Below, one piece after another: positions 1 to 6,624 of a DNA stretch of 42,500 nt. The notes under the pieces are model-generated. The model ran no database searches and had not been told where the DNA came from. It worked only from the letters and a program-made list of their open reading frames with translations. A program made the position numbers and the translations under genes. Source of the stretch: an uncultured Eubacterium sp. (GTDB taxonomy: Bacteria > Bacillota > Clostridia > Oscillospirales > Acutalibacteraceae); NCBI GenBank assembly GCA_902462495.1, contig CABQCC010000001.1:1-42500 (forward strand), written 5' to 3'. The number at the start of each line of letters is the position of its first letter. Position 1 is the stretch's first letter.

Positions 1-1027
1 TTGCACCGTTGCCGACACTGCCCACAACAGCGTCAAGACCGATTGATGCAAAGTCATCCATAAACGGCTCCATACCAATCCAATGGTCACCCATAAACAT
101 CATAGCTTCCTTGCCGTACTCGTGAACAATGTCCACCATTTCCTTGGCAAGTTTGGCAACCTCACGCATTTGGAACTTTTGGAAATCCTTAAATTCCTTT
201 GACGGAATACGATAAGTGTTGTTCATATATCCCTGGTCAATGATGAACTCCGGACGGAACTTGTAGCCGACTTCTTTTTCGAATTGTTCAAGGATATACG
301 GACTTACAGAAGCCGAATAGCCGAACCAATCAACAAACTTTTCTCTTGCAAATTCATCAAACACAAGTGTGAACTGATGGAAAAATGTTGTGAATCTGAC
401 AACATCAACATAATCGTGAGTGTCAAGAAATCTGCGAAGTCTGTCGAGCGAATGTGCTCTTGTCTTTGGCTGACGAACATCAAAGGTAATCTGAGGTTCA
501 ACATCTTTCCACTCGTTGACAACTGCGTTGTACATATGAACCGGGTCCCACATAATGTAAGCAAGGAAGCTTACTGTATATTCGTGGAACGGTGTGCACT
601 TGTTGATTGTTACATTGCCCGTTGCCTCGTCATATTCCCAATCGGTCGGAGCAACAACATCACCTGTTGTGCGGTCGATAACTTCCCACCATCTTGTGAT
701 GTCATCACGGTTGTTGACCTTGAGCATATCGGGATAAAGATGATTCATAAGATGAATTTCAAGTGTTGACTCGGTTGCCGTGTAGAACGGAGTCATAATG
801 TACAGCTGCTGAATTTCATCAGGGTTAGCCTTTGCCCATTCGTTATCTTTTCTGGTTGTGTAATAGGTTGCATAAATCTTTGCACCTGTGTCTCTAAGCT
901 CCTGCGGGAACTCTGTGCCGTCACAATCACGGATTGCGTCTGCACCCCATTCGTCCATAATTTCAAGGGTTTCCTTAACCACATCCATATCGGTTGGAAT
1001 AGTTACTCTGCCTTTGTTTTGTGCCAT
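1..1027 (-). CDS. gnpA: GH112 1,3-beta-galactosyl-N-acetylhexosamine phosphorylase (3' part cut by window edge)
   Basis: The visible 342 codons read MAQNKGRVTIPTDMDVV, then WGADAIRDCDGTEFPQEL, and later MFMGDHWIGMEPFMDDF, the characteristic N-terminal half of GH112 phosphorylases (about 720 residues in full). Family members split lacto-N-biose or galacto-N-biose with phosphate to galactose-1-phosphate and the N-acetylhexosamine; some instead use galactosyl-beta-1,4-rhamnose, so the exact substrate is not settled by sequence alone. No signal peptide is present, so the enzyme should be cytoplasmic. The ATG at 1027 has a GAGGT ribosome site eight bases upstream and lies only 12 bases after the stop of the GH136-like gene, so the two are probably co-transcribed. 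That pairing (a biosidase feeding a phosphorylase) favours lacto-N-biose or galacto-N-biose as substrate. The reading frame runs off the left edge without a stop. The family call is firm and the substrate is inferred. Confidence 0.9.
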   Translation of the reverse strand, partial: MAQNKGRVTIPTDMDVVKETLEIMDEWGADAIRDCDGTEFPQELRDTGAKIYATYYTTRKDNEWAKANPDEIQQLYIMTPFYTATESTLEIHLMNHLYPDMLKVNNRDDITRWWEVIDRTTGDVVAPTDWEYDEATGNVTINKCTPFHEYTVSFLAYIMWDPVHMYNAVVNEWKDVEPQITFDVRQPKTRAHSLDRLRRFLDTHDYVDVVRFTTFFHQFTLVFDEFAREKFVDWFGYSASVSPYILEQFEKEVGYKFRPEFIIDQGYMNNTYRIPSKEFKDFQKFQMREVAKLAKEMVDIVHEYGKEAMMFMGDHWIGMEPFMDDFASIGLDAVVGSVGNGA

Positions 1028-1039
1028 ATTTGTACCTCG

Positions 1040-2332
1040 TTAATCTATAATTTCTATTTTATTATTTTTAAGCGTCATTTTGCCGTGATTTCTCTTGCGT
1101 TTGAGCGGAACACTCTTACGCATATAAAATTCGTTGTCCGCAACATAAGCGTCAGGATTGCCGGACGGACTTAAAATTCCGCCCAAATCGTCATAGCTTA
1201 CATTATTGACAAATGTATTATGCACGGCTTCGCCGAGGCAGAACATCATACATCCGCCCTCGTTGAGCCTTGAATAGTTATATTTATATGTAGTGCCGTC
1301 ACCCGAATCGGCATCCCACGGCATACCGTCTTGATTGAGTTTTGTGTCTACGCCCTCGTTGTATTGAAGCAAAGCATTTTTGCACTTCCACGGCCAAATT
1401 GCAGCCGCAACCTTGCCCATTCTCTTGCCGGGTTTGGTATAAACACGGTCGTTCATCTCTGTTGCACAAGTGTCCGAAACATTGTGTTCAACAAGCGGAG
1501 TGAGTGCATACATCGGAGTGATTGCGTCACCGCCGATATTCTTTGTGTAGTTGCCTGTAATCAAAATGTTGAGGTTGCCGTATTTTTCAAAGGTTTCCTC
1601 TTTAAGTTCCTTGCCTGCAAAATCTGCGTGACGGTAAGTATAGCCGACTGCAATTCCCCATCTGCTGACATTCTTTACAAAACAGCCCTCAACAGTTACA
1701 CCGTCATATCTTGCAACGCCTGTTTTGCTTTCGTCCTCAGGCTTGAAAGCGGTCATATAAATACCGCCGTTGTTCATATGCTTGTTGTAAACATTGCCGT
1801 TGACATCGTGAACAAAAAGATTTTTGAGTGTGATTGAATGAACAGTTCCTCTGTTTTGAGCAACAACCGCAACACCCGTTCTGTCCCTCTTGTCGGGGTC
1901 GCTGTAAGCCTCAGGAGAAACAAATTCCTCCTTGTTGGCAATTTCTATATCACGAATGATGATATTTTCCACATCATAAAGAAGCACGGAGGAAGAAACA
2001 TCACCCTTGTAAATGTGTCCTGCATTGTCAAGCTTTGTGCCGTAATCCTGATACCAAATGCCCTCGCCGTTTGTGTTGATAAACGGAGGGCGCTCACCGT
2101 CACCGTAAGGTGCAATCTCAATCGCCTCGCCGTCAATGCTTCCGCAATTTTTGAGGTGCAAAAACTGATTGTTGAACACCGAGCCTCTTTCGAGCAAAAC
2201 TTTATCGCCTGCGTTGAGTTTGAGCGAATTAACCTTATCAAGAGTTAAAAAAGCGGTTTGAGGAGTCAAGCCGTCATTATTGTCGTTTCCGTTAAGAGAG
2301 CTTGCGTAATATGTTGTTGATTTCATTTTCAT
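1040..2332 (-). CDS. GH136-type right-handed parallel beta-helix glycosidase (candidate lacto-N-biosidase, catalytic subunit)
   Basis: A 430-residue protein that opens with TTYYASSLNGNDNNDG and runs through repeated short strands ('I.IRDIEIAN', 'ITLKNLFVHDVNG', 'VTVEGCFVKNVS', 'NILITGNYTKNIGGD', 'ALLQYNEGVDT'), the pattern of a right-handed parallel beta-helix. Residues 335-346 read DGMPWDADSGDG. Asp335 and Asp342 are seven apart, the same spacing I recall for the catalytic pair of GH136 lacto-N-biosidases (B. longum LnbX). GH136 enzymes release lacto-N-biose from milk or mucin type glycans. No signal peptide is seen, unlike secreted LnbX. The neighbours, a helical chaperone-like protein upstream and GH112 downstream, support this job. 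Two starts are possible: ATG 2332 (GGAGG only 3-4 bases away) or ATG 2326 (better spacing, about 9). Other beta-helix glycosidases or lyases remain possible. Confidence 0.65.
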   Translation of the reverse strand: MKMKSTTYYASSLNGNDNNDGLTPQTAFLTLDKVNSLKLNAGDKVLLERGSVFNNQFLHLKNCGSIDGEAIEIAPYGDGERPPFINTNGEGIWYQDYGTKLDNAGHIYKGDVSSSVLLYDVENIIIRDIEIANKEEFVSPEAYSDPDKRDRTGVAVVAQNRGTVHSITLKNLFVHDVNGNVYNKHMNNGGIYMTAFKPEDESKTGVARYDGVTVEGCFVKNVSRWGIAVGYTYRHADFAGKELKEETFEKYGNLNILITGNYTKNIGGDAITPMYALTPLVEHNVSDTCATEMNDRVYTKPGKRMGKVAAAIWPWKCKNALLQYNEGVDTKLNQDGMPWDADSGDGTTYKYNYSRLNEGGCMMFCLGEAVHNTFVNNVSYDDLGGILSPSGNPDAYVADNEFYMRKSVPLKRKRNHGKMTLKNNKIEIID

Positions 2333-2738
2333 ATTCCTCCTCTCTTATTTTCTTGTACACAACATCTCGTGATTCTTTGAATCTGAACCTGTCGCCGTTA
2401 TATCGGGTGAACAAGTCCTTGTTGAGTTTGTAGTATTCTTTAAGCTGTGGTTTTTCAATAGGCTTGTAGCTATAATTAATGCCCTTTTGTTCCGACACAA
2501 AATCAAGTCTGAAACGGGTAAGTTCCCAATCAAGATACGCTGTCGGTGTAAACTGCTTCAAACCGTAAACAATCTCGCCGTTATCAAGAGCAGTTTTGCG
2601 CTTGGCATTTTCCTTTTCACATCTTGACACAACCGCATCAATACTGCTGTCGTCAATCAGTCCGAGCTGTTCGGCAAAAACAAGACACGCTTTTGCGTAC
2701 TTTTCCTCTTTTTCGCTCGTGAAAAAAATATTATTCAT
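2292..2738 (-). CDS. Helical PpiC/SurA-like chaperone subunit of the GH136 enzyme (LnbY-like)
   Basis: A 148-residue, highly charged, helix-rich protein without signal or membrane segment. Its end, with YYKLNKDLFTRY, GDRFRFKESRDVVYKKI and EEYENEINNILRKL, resembles the helical arms of peptidyl-prolyl isomerase chaperones such as SurA/PpiC and the helical domain or partner protein described for GH136 lacto-N-biosidases. That similarity is by eye. The start is set at ATG 2738 because GGAGAGGG lies just upstream; an in-frame upstream ATG at 2774 has no such site. The end overlaps the start of the beta-helix gene by about 40 bases, so translation of the two is probably coupled, as expected for subunits made in equal amount. 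The second gene keeps its own GGAGG site, which argues against a simple frameshift in one fused gene. Confidence 0.55.
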   Translation of the reverse strand: MNNIFFTSEKEEKYAKACLVFAEQLGLIDDSSIDAVVSRCEKENAKRKTALDNGEIVYGLKQFTPTAYLDWELTRFRLDFVSEQKGINYSYKPIEKPQLKEYYKLNKDLFTRYNGDRFRFKESRDVVYKKIREEEYENEINNILRKLS

Positions 2739-2778
2739 AATCCCTCTCCGATTGTTATTTATGCCCGACTGCAAGCCA

Positions 2779-2799
2779 CAATTTTTGGGCTAAAAATTG
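2779..2799 (-). promoter_or_regulatory. 5'-UTR hairpin ahead of the GH136/GH112 operon
   Basis: On the minus strand CAATTTTT pairs perfectly with AAAAATTG around a five-base loop. It sits between the putative promoter and the ribosome site of the first gene, so it would be in the leader of the mRNA. It lacks a T-run after the stem, so it is not a normal terminator. A role in translation control or stability is only a guess. Confidence 0.3.
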
Positions 2800-2820
2800 C
2801 AAATCGACATATCCCATTTA

Positions 2821-2850
2821 ATTATAATATATAATACAATCAATATTCAA
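2821..2850 (-). promoter_or_regulatory. Predicted sigma-A promoter of the GH136/GH112 operon
   Basis: On the minus strand a TTGAAT -35 (2850-2845) is followed after 18 bases by a perfect TATAAT -10 (2826-2821). This would give a leader of about 75 bases before the ATG at 2738. It lies in the divergent gap shared with tex. Confidence 0.5.
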
Positions 2851-2928
2851 GGCACAATCAAAACTATATAGTAAAAAAAGTGTCGGATTTTTTGGCTATT
2901 ATTACTAAAAAATACCGTCTTAATTTGC

Positions 2929-2957
2929 TTGAAAGAACGCTCAATTTTTGGTAAACT
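2929..2957 (+). promoter_or_regulatory. Predicted sigma-A promoter of tex
   Basis: TTGAAA (2929-2934), a 17-base spacer, then TAAACT (2952-2957). Transcription would begin near 2964, after the in-frame ATG at 2960. This supports ATG 2987 as the true tex start. Confidence 0.5.
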
Positions 2958-2986
2958 GAATGTATCACACAAAAAAGGAAGTAACT

Positions 2987-5158
2987 ATGGATATAGTAAA
3001 ACAATTAGAGCTTGAATTTTCGCTAAAGCCTTGGCAGGCAGAAAACACAGTTAAACTCATTGACGACGGAAACACAATTCCGTTCATTGCACGATACAGA
3101 AAGGAAGCCACGGGTTCGCTTGACGACCAATTGCTCAGAGAGTTGAACGACAGGCTGAACTATCTCCGCTCATTAGAGGAGCAAAAAGAAAAGATTGTTG
3201 CATCCATCACCGAGCAGGAAAAGATGACGGACGACATTGCAAAATCTATCGAAAACGCAAAGACGATGACGGAACTTGAGGACATCTACCGTCCGTTCCG
3301 CCCAAAGAGAAAAACAAGAGCCTCGGTTGCAAAAGCACTCGGACTTGAACCGCTTGCAGAGGCAATCTATGCACAGGAAAAAGGCACACCTGCACCCGAA
3401 ATTTTGGCAGAGGACTACCTGACCGATGAGGTTGCAGACATTGAAAGTGCGCTTCAAGGTGCAAAGGACATCATTGCAGAGCTTGTTTCCGACGACCCAA
3501 ATGGCAGAAAACTTATCCGCTACGCCGTGCACAACAACGGTATGCTCACATCAAAGGGAGCAGATGACAACCTCGGCGTGTATGAAATGTACAAGGAATA
3601 CAGCGAGCCTGTGAAATCCATTGCAGGGCACAGAGTTTTGGCTGTCAACAGAGGCGAAAAAGAGGGCAAACTCAAGGTTTCGATTGAATTTGACAAGACC
3701 ATTGCCACCGACCTGTTGTTCAACATCCATTGCAAAAACAACACCAAGGCGACCGACCTTGTTATCGAAGCTGTTGAAGATTCTTTCAGCAGACTCATCT
3801 TCCCGTCTATCGAGCGAGAAATCCGCAACGAACTGACCGACAATGCCTGCGAAGCATCAATCAAAGTTTTTGGCGAAAACACTCGTCAGCTCCTTATGCA
3901 ACCGCCTGTAAAGGGCAATGTTACAATCGGGCTTGACCCCGGCTATCGCACAGGCTGCAAGGTTGCGGTTATCAGCGAAACAGGCAAGGTGCTCGACACG
4001 GGAGTTATTTATCCTGCACCGCCGCACAACAAAATTGACGAAGCGAAAAAGACAATCACCGCACTTGTGAAAAAGCACAATGTCAAGATGTTTGCAATCG
4101 GCAACGGCACGGCATCGCACGAAACAGAGGTGTTTGCGTCCGACCTTATCAAAGAACTTGACTGCGGTATAACCTATATGGTTGTCAGCGAAGCGGGCGC
4201 ATCGGTTTACAGCGCATCAAAGCTTGCGGCGGAGGAATTTCCGCAATTCGATGTCAGCCTGCGTAGTGCGGTCAGCATTGCAAGACGACTCCAAGACCCG
4301 CTTGCAGAACTTGTAAAAATCGACCCAAAGGCAATCGGAGTCGGTCAATATCAACACGATATGCCACAAAAAGAACTGTCGGCAGAGCTTGACGGCGTGG
4401 TTGAAAGCTGTGTAAACAGCGTCGGAGTTGACCTCAACACGGCGTCACCGCAATTGCTGTCGAGAGTTGCAGGCGTTTCAAGTGCCGTGGCAAAAAATAT
4501 TGTTGCATACCGTGAGGAAAACGGCTCGTTCACATCAAGAAGCGAGTTGAAAAAAGTTGCAAAGTTAGGTCCAAAGGCATTTGAACAGTGCGCAGGTTTC
4601 TTGCGTGTTGCCGAAAGCAAGAATGTGCTTGACAACACCGCCGTTCACCCTGAAAGTTATTCGGCGGCAAAAGAACTTTTGAAAGTTTGCGAAGTGTCTG
4701 AAAACGACATCAAATCGGGCAACATCACGAAACTTCAATCGCAGGTGCAAACAATCGGCACATCGGCACTTGCACAAAAACTTGACATCGGCGAGCCGAC
4801 CCTCGTTGACATCATCAGCGAACTTTCAAAACCGGGTCGTGACCCAAGAGATGAACTGCCAAAGCCACTTTTGCGCACAGATGTTATGGGCATGGAGGAC
4901 TTGAAAGCCGGAATGGAACTCAACGGCACGGTCAGAAATGTTATCGACTTTGGTGCATTTGTTGACATCGGCGTACATCAAGACGGACTTGTGCATATCA
5001 GCCAAATCACAAACCGCTACATCAAGCACCCATCGGATGTGCTCAAGGTGGGCGACATTGTGACCGTTTGGGTGCTGTCGGTTGATGTTGACAAAAAGCG
5101 AATTTCGCTGACTATGAAAAACCCTAACGAAAAGAAAGACAAAAAAGACAAAAAATAA
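2987..5158 (+). CDS. tex: Tex, RNA-binding transcription accessory protein
   Basis: A 723-residue cytoplasmic protein of the usual Tex length. The N-terminal helical Tex domain carries the signature NTIPFIARYRKEATGSLDD (about residues 28-46). A YqgF/RuvX-like RNase-H-fold domain follows near residue 317 (TIGLDPGYRTGCKVAV), then helix-hairpin-helix segments (LNTASPQLLSRVAGVS and KKVAKLGPKAFEQCAGFLRV), and a C-terminal S1 RNA-binding domain (GTVRNVIDFGAFVDIGVHQD, then GLVHISQ) ending in a lysine-rich tail. Tex proteins bind nucleic acid and the transcription machinery; the exact role in this organism is not shown. The start is ATG 2987, with AAGGAAGT just upstream. An upstream in-frame ATG at 2960 would fall at or before the predicted transcription start. 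The gene stands alone between two divergent or convergent neighbours. Confidence 0.95.
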   Translation: MDIVKQLELEFSLKPWQAENTVKLIDDGNTIPFIARYRKEATGSLDDQLLRELNDRLNYLRSLEEQKEKIVASITEQEKMTDDIAKSIENAKTMTELEDIYRPFRPKRKTRASVAKALGLEPLAEAIYAQEKGTPAPEILAEDYLTDEVADIESALQGAKDIIAELVSDDPNGRKLIRYAVHNNGMLTSKGADDNLGVYEMYKEYSEPVKSIAGHRVLAVNRGEKEGKLKVSIEFDKTIATDLLFNIHCKNNTKATDLVIEAVEDSFSRLIFPSIEREIRNELTDNACEASIKVFGENTRQLLMQPPVKGNVTIGLDPGYRTGCKVAVISETGKVLDTGVIYPAPPHNKIDEAKKTITALVKKHNVKMFAIGNGTASHETEVFASDLIKELDCGITYMVVSEAGASVYSASKLAAEEFPQFDVSLRSAVSIARRLQDPLAELVKIDPKAIGVGQYQHDMPQKELSAELDGVVESCVNSVGVDLNTASPQLLSRVAGVSSAVAKNIVAYREENGSFTSRSELKKVAKLGPKAFEQCAGFLRVAESKNVLDNTAVHPESYSAAKELLKVCEVSENDIKSGNITKLQSQVQTIGTSALAQKLDIGEPTLVDIISELSKPGRDPRDELPKPLLRTDVMGMEDLKAGMELNGTVRNVIDFGAFVDIGVHQDGLVHISQITNRYIKHPSDVLKVGDIVTVWVLSVDVDKKRISLTMKNPNEKKDKKDKK

Positions 5159-5169
5159 TTGCAAAATAA

Positions 5170-5202
5170 AAATCCGTAAGCATAAAGTTTACGGATTTTT
5201 TG
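5170..5202. terminator. Bidirectional terminator between tex and the tad operon end
   Basis: AAATCCGTAA (5170-5179) pairs with TTACGGATTT (5189-5198) around a nine-base loop and is followed by a T-run on the plus strand. On the minus strand it is followed by a T-rich tract (TTTTTATTTT), so it can serve both the tex transcript and the end of the convergent tad operon. Confidence 0.8.
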
Positions 5203-5203
5203 C

Positions 5204-5770
5204 TTATGAAATTACAATCGCCAACACATAATCGCCGAGGAATTGAAGTTCGGCGGTTATTTTTTTGCCGTCAAAAAGAAAAAAATCACCCTTTGCAAGC
5301 GGTAAAACATCAACCCCGTCAAACAGCATTTTTATGCCCTTGCCCGTGAGTTTTGACAACGCCTCTTTGAGCGTCCACAAGGTCGTCAATTTCACCTTGT
5401 CATCGCCTGCCCACGCCTGTTCGGGTTCTGTAAAAAATCGAGCCGAAACATTCTTTTTCACTCTGCCGACTGCCTCAATATCAATTCCGACAGGGCAATC
5501 AAAAACAGCCAAAACGCAGTAATTTCCGCTGTGTGAAATGCTGACAAATCTGCCGTCGGTCAAATACGGTTTGCCCGTGTCGGAGCACAGAATTTCGTCC
5601 TCGGCAATTCCTGCCTTACCGAGCAAAACAGCAACGCAAAGGCACAAATCCCTGTCCGATTTTTGACTGTATTCAAGTGATTTTTTGTATCTTTTCGGAT
5701 AGTTTTTTTCAACAAATTCAACCGCTGTCGAAGTCAATTCAACAGCGGTCATCATATAAATCTTGTTCAT
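5204..5770 (-). CDS. 4'-phosphopantetheinyl transferase, Sfp/AcpT superfamily
   Basis: A 188-residue protein with the family motifs: FVSISHSGNY (residues 75-84), VGIDIE (94-99, the Mg-binding Asp and Glu) and WTLKEALSKLTGKGI (132-146, with the catalytic W-x-x-KEA). Such enzymes move the phosphopantetheine arm of coenzyme A to a Ser of acyl, peptidyl or aryl carrier proteins in the cytoplasm. The ATG overlaps the stop of the upstream gene by four bases (ATGA) and has no ribosome site of its own, so it is translated by coupling as the last gene of the tad operon. No carrier protein, polyketide or non-ribosomal peptide gene is visible in this window, so its partner is unknown. It could be the cell's housekeeping holo-ACP synthase carried here by chance. 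Confidence 0.88.
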   Translation of the reverse strand: MNKIYMMTAVELTSTAVEFVEKNYPKRYKKSLEYSQKSDRDLCLCVAVLLGKAGIAEDEILCSDTGKPYLTDGRFVSISHSGNYCVLAVFDCPVGIDIEAVGRVKKNVSARFFTEPEQAWAGDDKVKLTTLWTLKEALSKLTGKGIKMLFDGVDVLPLAKGDFFLFDGKKITAELQFLGDYVLAIVIS

Positions 5771-6549
5771 TCAAAATAAAAATATCTGTGCATAAATTCT
5801 TCTACTTTAGGGGCATAAACCTTGTTGTAGCCAGCCTTTGTAGGTGATGAATCGTCAACCATATACAGCCTTTTTTCTTTTTTATCAAGTGAAATTTCCT
5901 CGTCATCGTAGAAATTTATCACTTTCGTGTTCCATTTTTCAGCCACATCATTCGCCGCTTTTACAACCTCGGCATATTTCTTTTTGTTGTTGCTTGGACA
6001 AGTGATAAACACCACCTTGCAACCCCAGTTCAAATCCGCACTTGCGCAAATATATTCCATTGCGCCGTAGAGAGTTGTTGTGTCGTAATCGCCGATATAG
6101 TAGCTTGAGGTCAACTCGCCGTTTGACTGCTTGCCCTTTGCATTGCACACGGGAACTTCGCAAAAAACGACCTTTGGATTTGTATTTTTCTCAACCGCTT
6201 TTTTGAAACAATAAACAAGTGTATCTTCGTCATTGCCGTTGAGTTTGTAGCCCTCACCGCCGTATTTTTTGCACTTTATGCCGTCAACCGCTTTGAGATA
6301 GTCAACAAAAGACTGACCGTCCGACTTGGAACCATAGGTAAAATCCGAGCCCAAAAACACATACGGGTCGCCTTTCATAACAGAATTCTCATTCAATTTC
6401 AGTTGCTGAACATTGTATTCATCGTTGTTGCCCTTGCTGATTGAGCCTGTTTGCTTGCCTGCAACAAAATAAATACCGACAAAAACGACAGCCAATGCCA
6501 ATGCCAAAACGACAAATAATTTCACTTTATTTTTGGTTTGTTTATCCAT
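5767..6549 (-). CDS. Membrane-anchored degenerate SGNH-hydrolase-like protein
   Basis: A 260-residue protein with a short basic N-terminus and one hydrophobic segment (about residues 10-30, KLFVVLALALAVVFVGIYFV), so the body should lie outside the cell. The body has an SGNH-like outline: YVFLGSDFTYGSKSDGQSF sits where esterases have G-S-S-x-T-Y-G, and VDDSSPTKAGYNKV near the end sits where they have D-x-x-H-P-T-x-x-G. Both the nucleophilic Ser (here Asp) and the catalytic His (here Ser) appear replaced, so hydrolase activity is unlikely if the alignment by eye is right. The start is ATG 6549; a TTG one codon earlier is also possible (AAGGGA lies upstream of both). It sits between the giant TadG-like gene and the phosphopantetheinyl transferase, overlapping the latter by four bases. 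The function is unknown; binding or scaffolding is a guess. Confidence 0.6.
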   Translation of the reverse strand: MDKQTKNKVKLFVVLALALAVVFVGIYFVAGKQTGSISKGNNDEYNVQQLKLNENSVMKGDPYVFLGSDFTYGSKSDGQSFVDYLKAVDGIKCKKYGGEGYKLNGNDEDTLVYCFKKAVEKNTNPKVVFCEVPVCNAKGKQSNGELTSSYYIGDYDTTTLYGAMEYICASADLNWGCKVVFITCPSNNKKKYAEVVKAANDVAEKWNTKVINFYDDEEISLDKKEKRLYMVDDSSPTKAGYNKVYAPKVEEFMHRYFYFE

Positions 6550-6575
6550 CAAAATTTATCCCTTAAACTTTTTGC

Positions 6576-6615
6576 AACAGGCAAAAACGACAATTGCTCA
6601 TCGTCCTTGCCTGTT
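6576..6615 (-). promoter_or_regulatory. Intercistronic hairpin after the giant gene
   Basis: AACAGGCAA (6576-6584) pairs with TTGCCTGTT (6607-6615), with an inner ACGA/TCGT pair. It follows the stop of the giant TadG-like gene and precedes the SGNH-like gene. There is only a short T stretch, so partial termination or mRNA end protection fits better than a full stop of the operon. Confidence 0.45.
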
Positions 6616-6624
6616 ATTAATCTG

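Noticed and set aside
2292..2332. A frameshift joining the helical protein and the beta-helix protein into one gene
   Set aside because: The second gene has its own GGAGG and ATG, and separate helical partner proteins are known for this enzyme type; still, a read check could be made.
2960..2986. Upstream in-frame start of tex at 2960
   Set aside because: It lies at the edge of the predicted promoter, before the likely transcription start, and without a ribosome site; ATG 2987 begins the usual Tex N-terminus.
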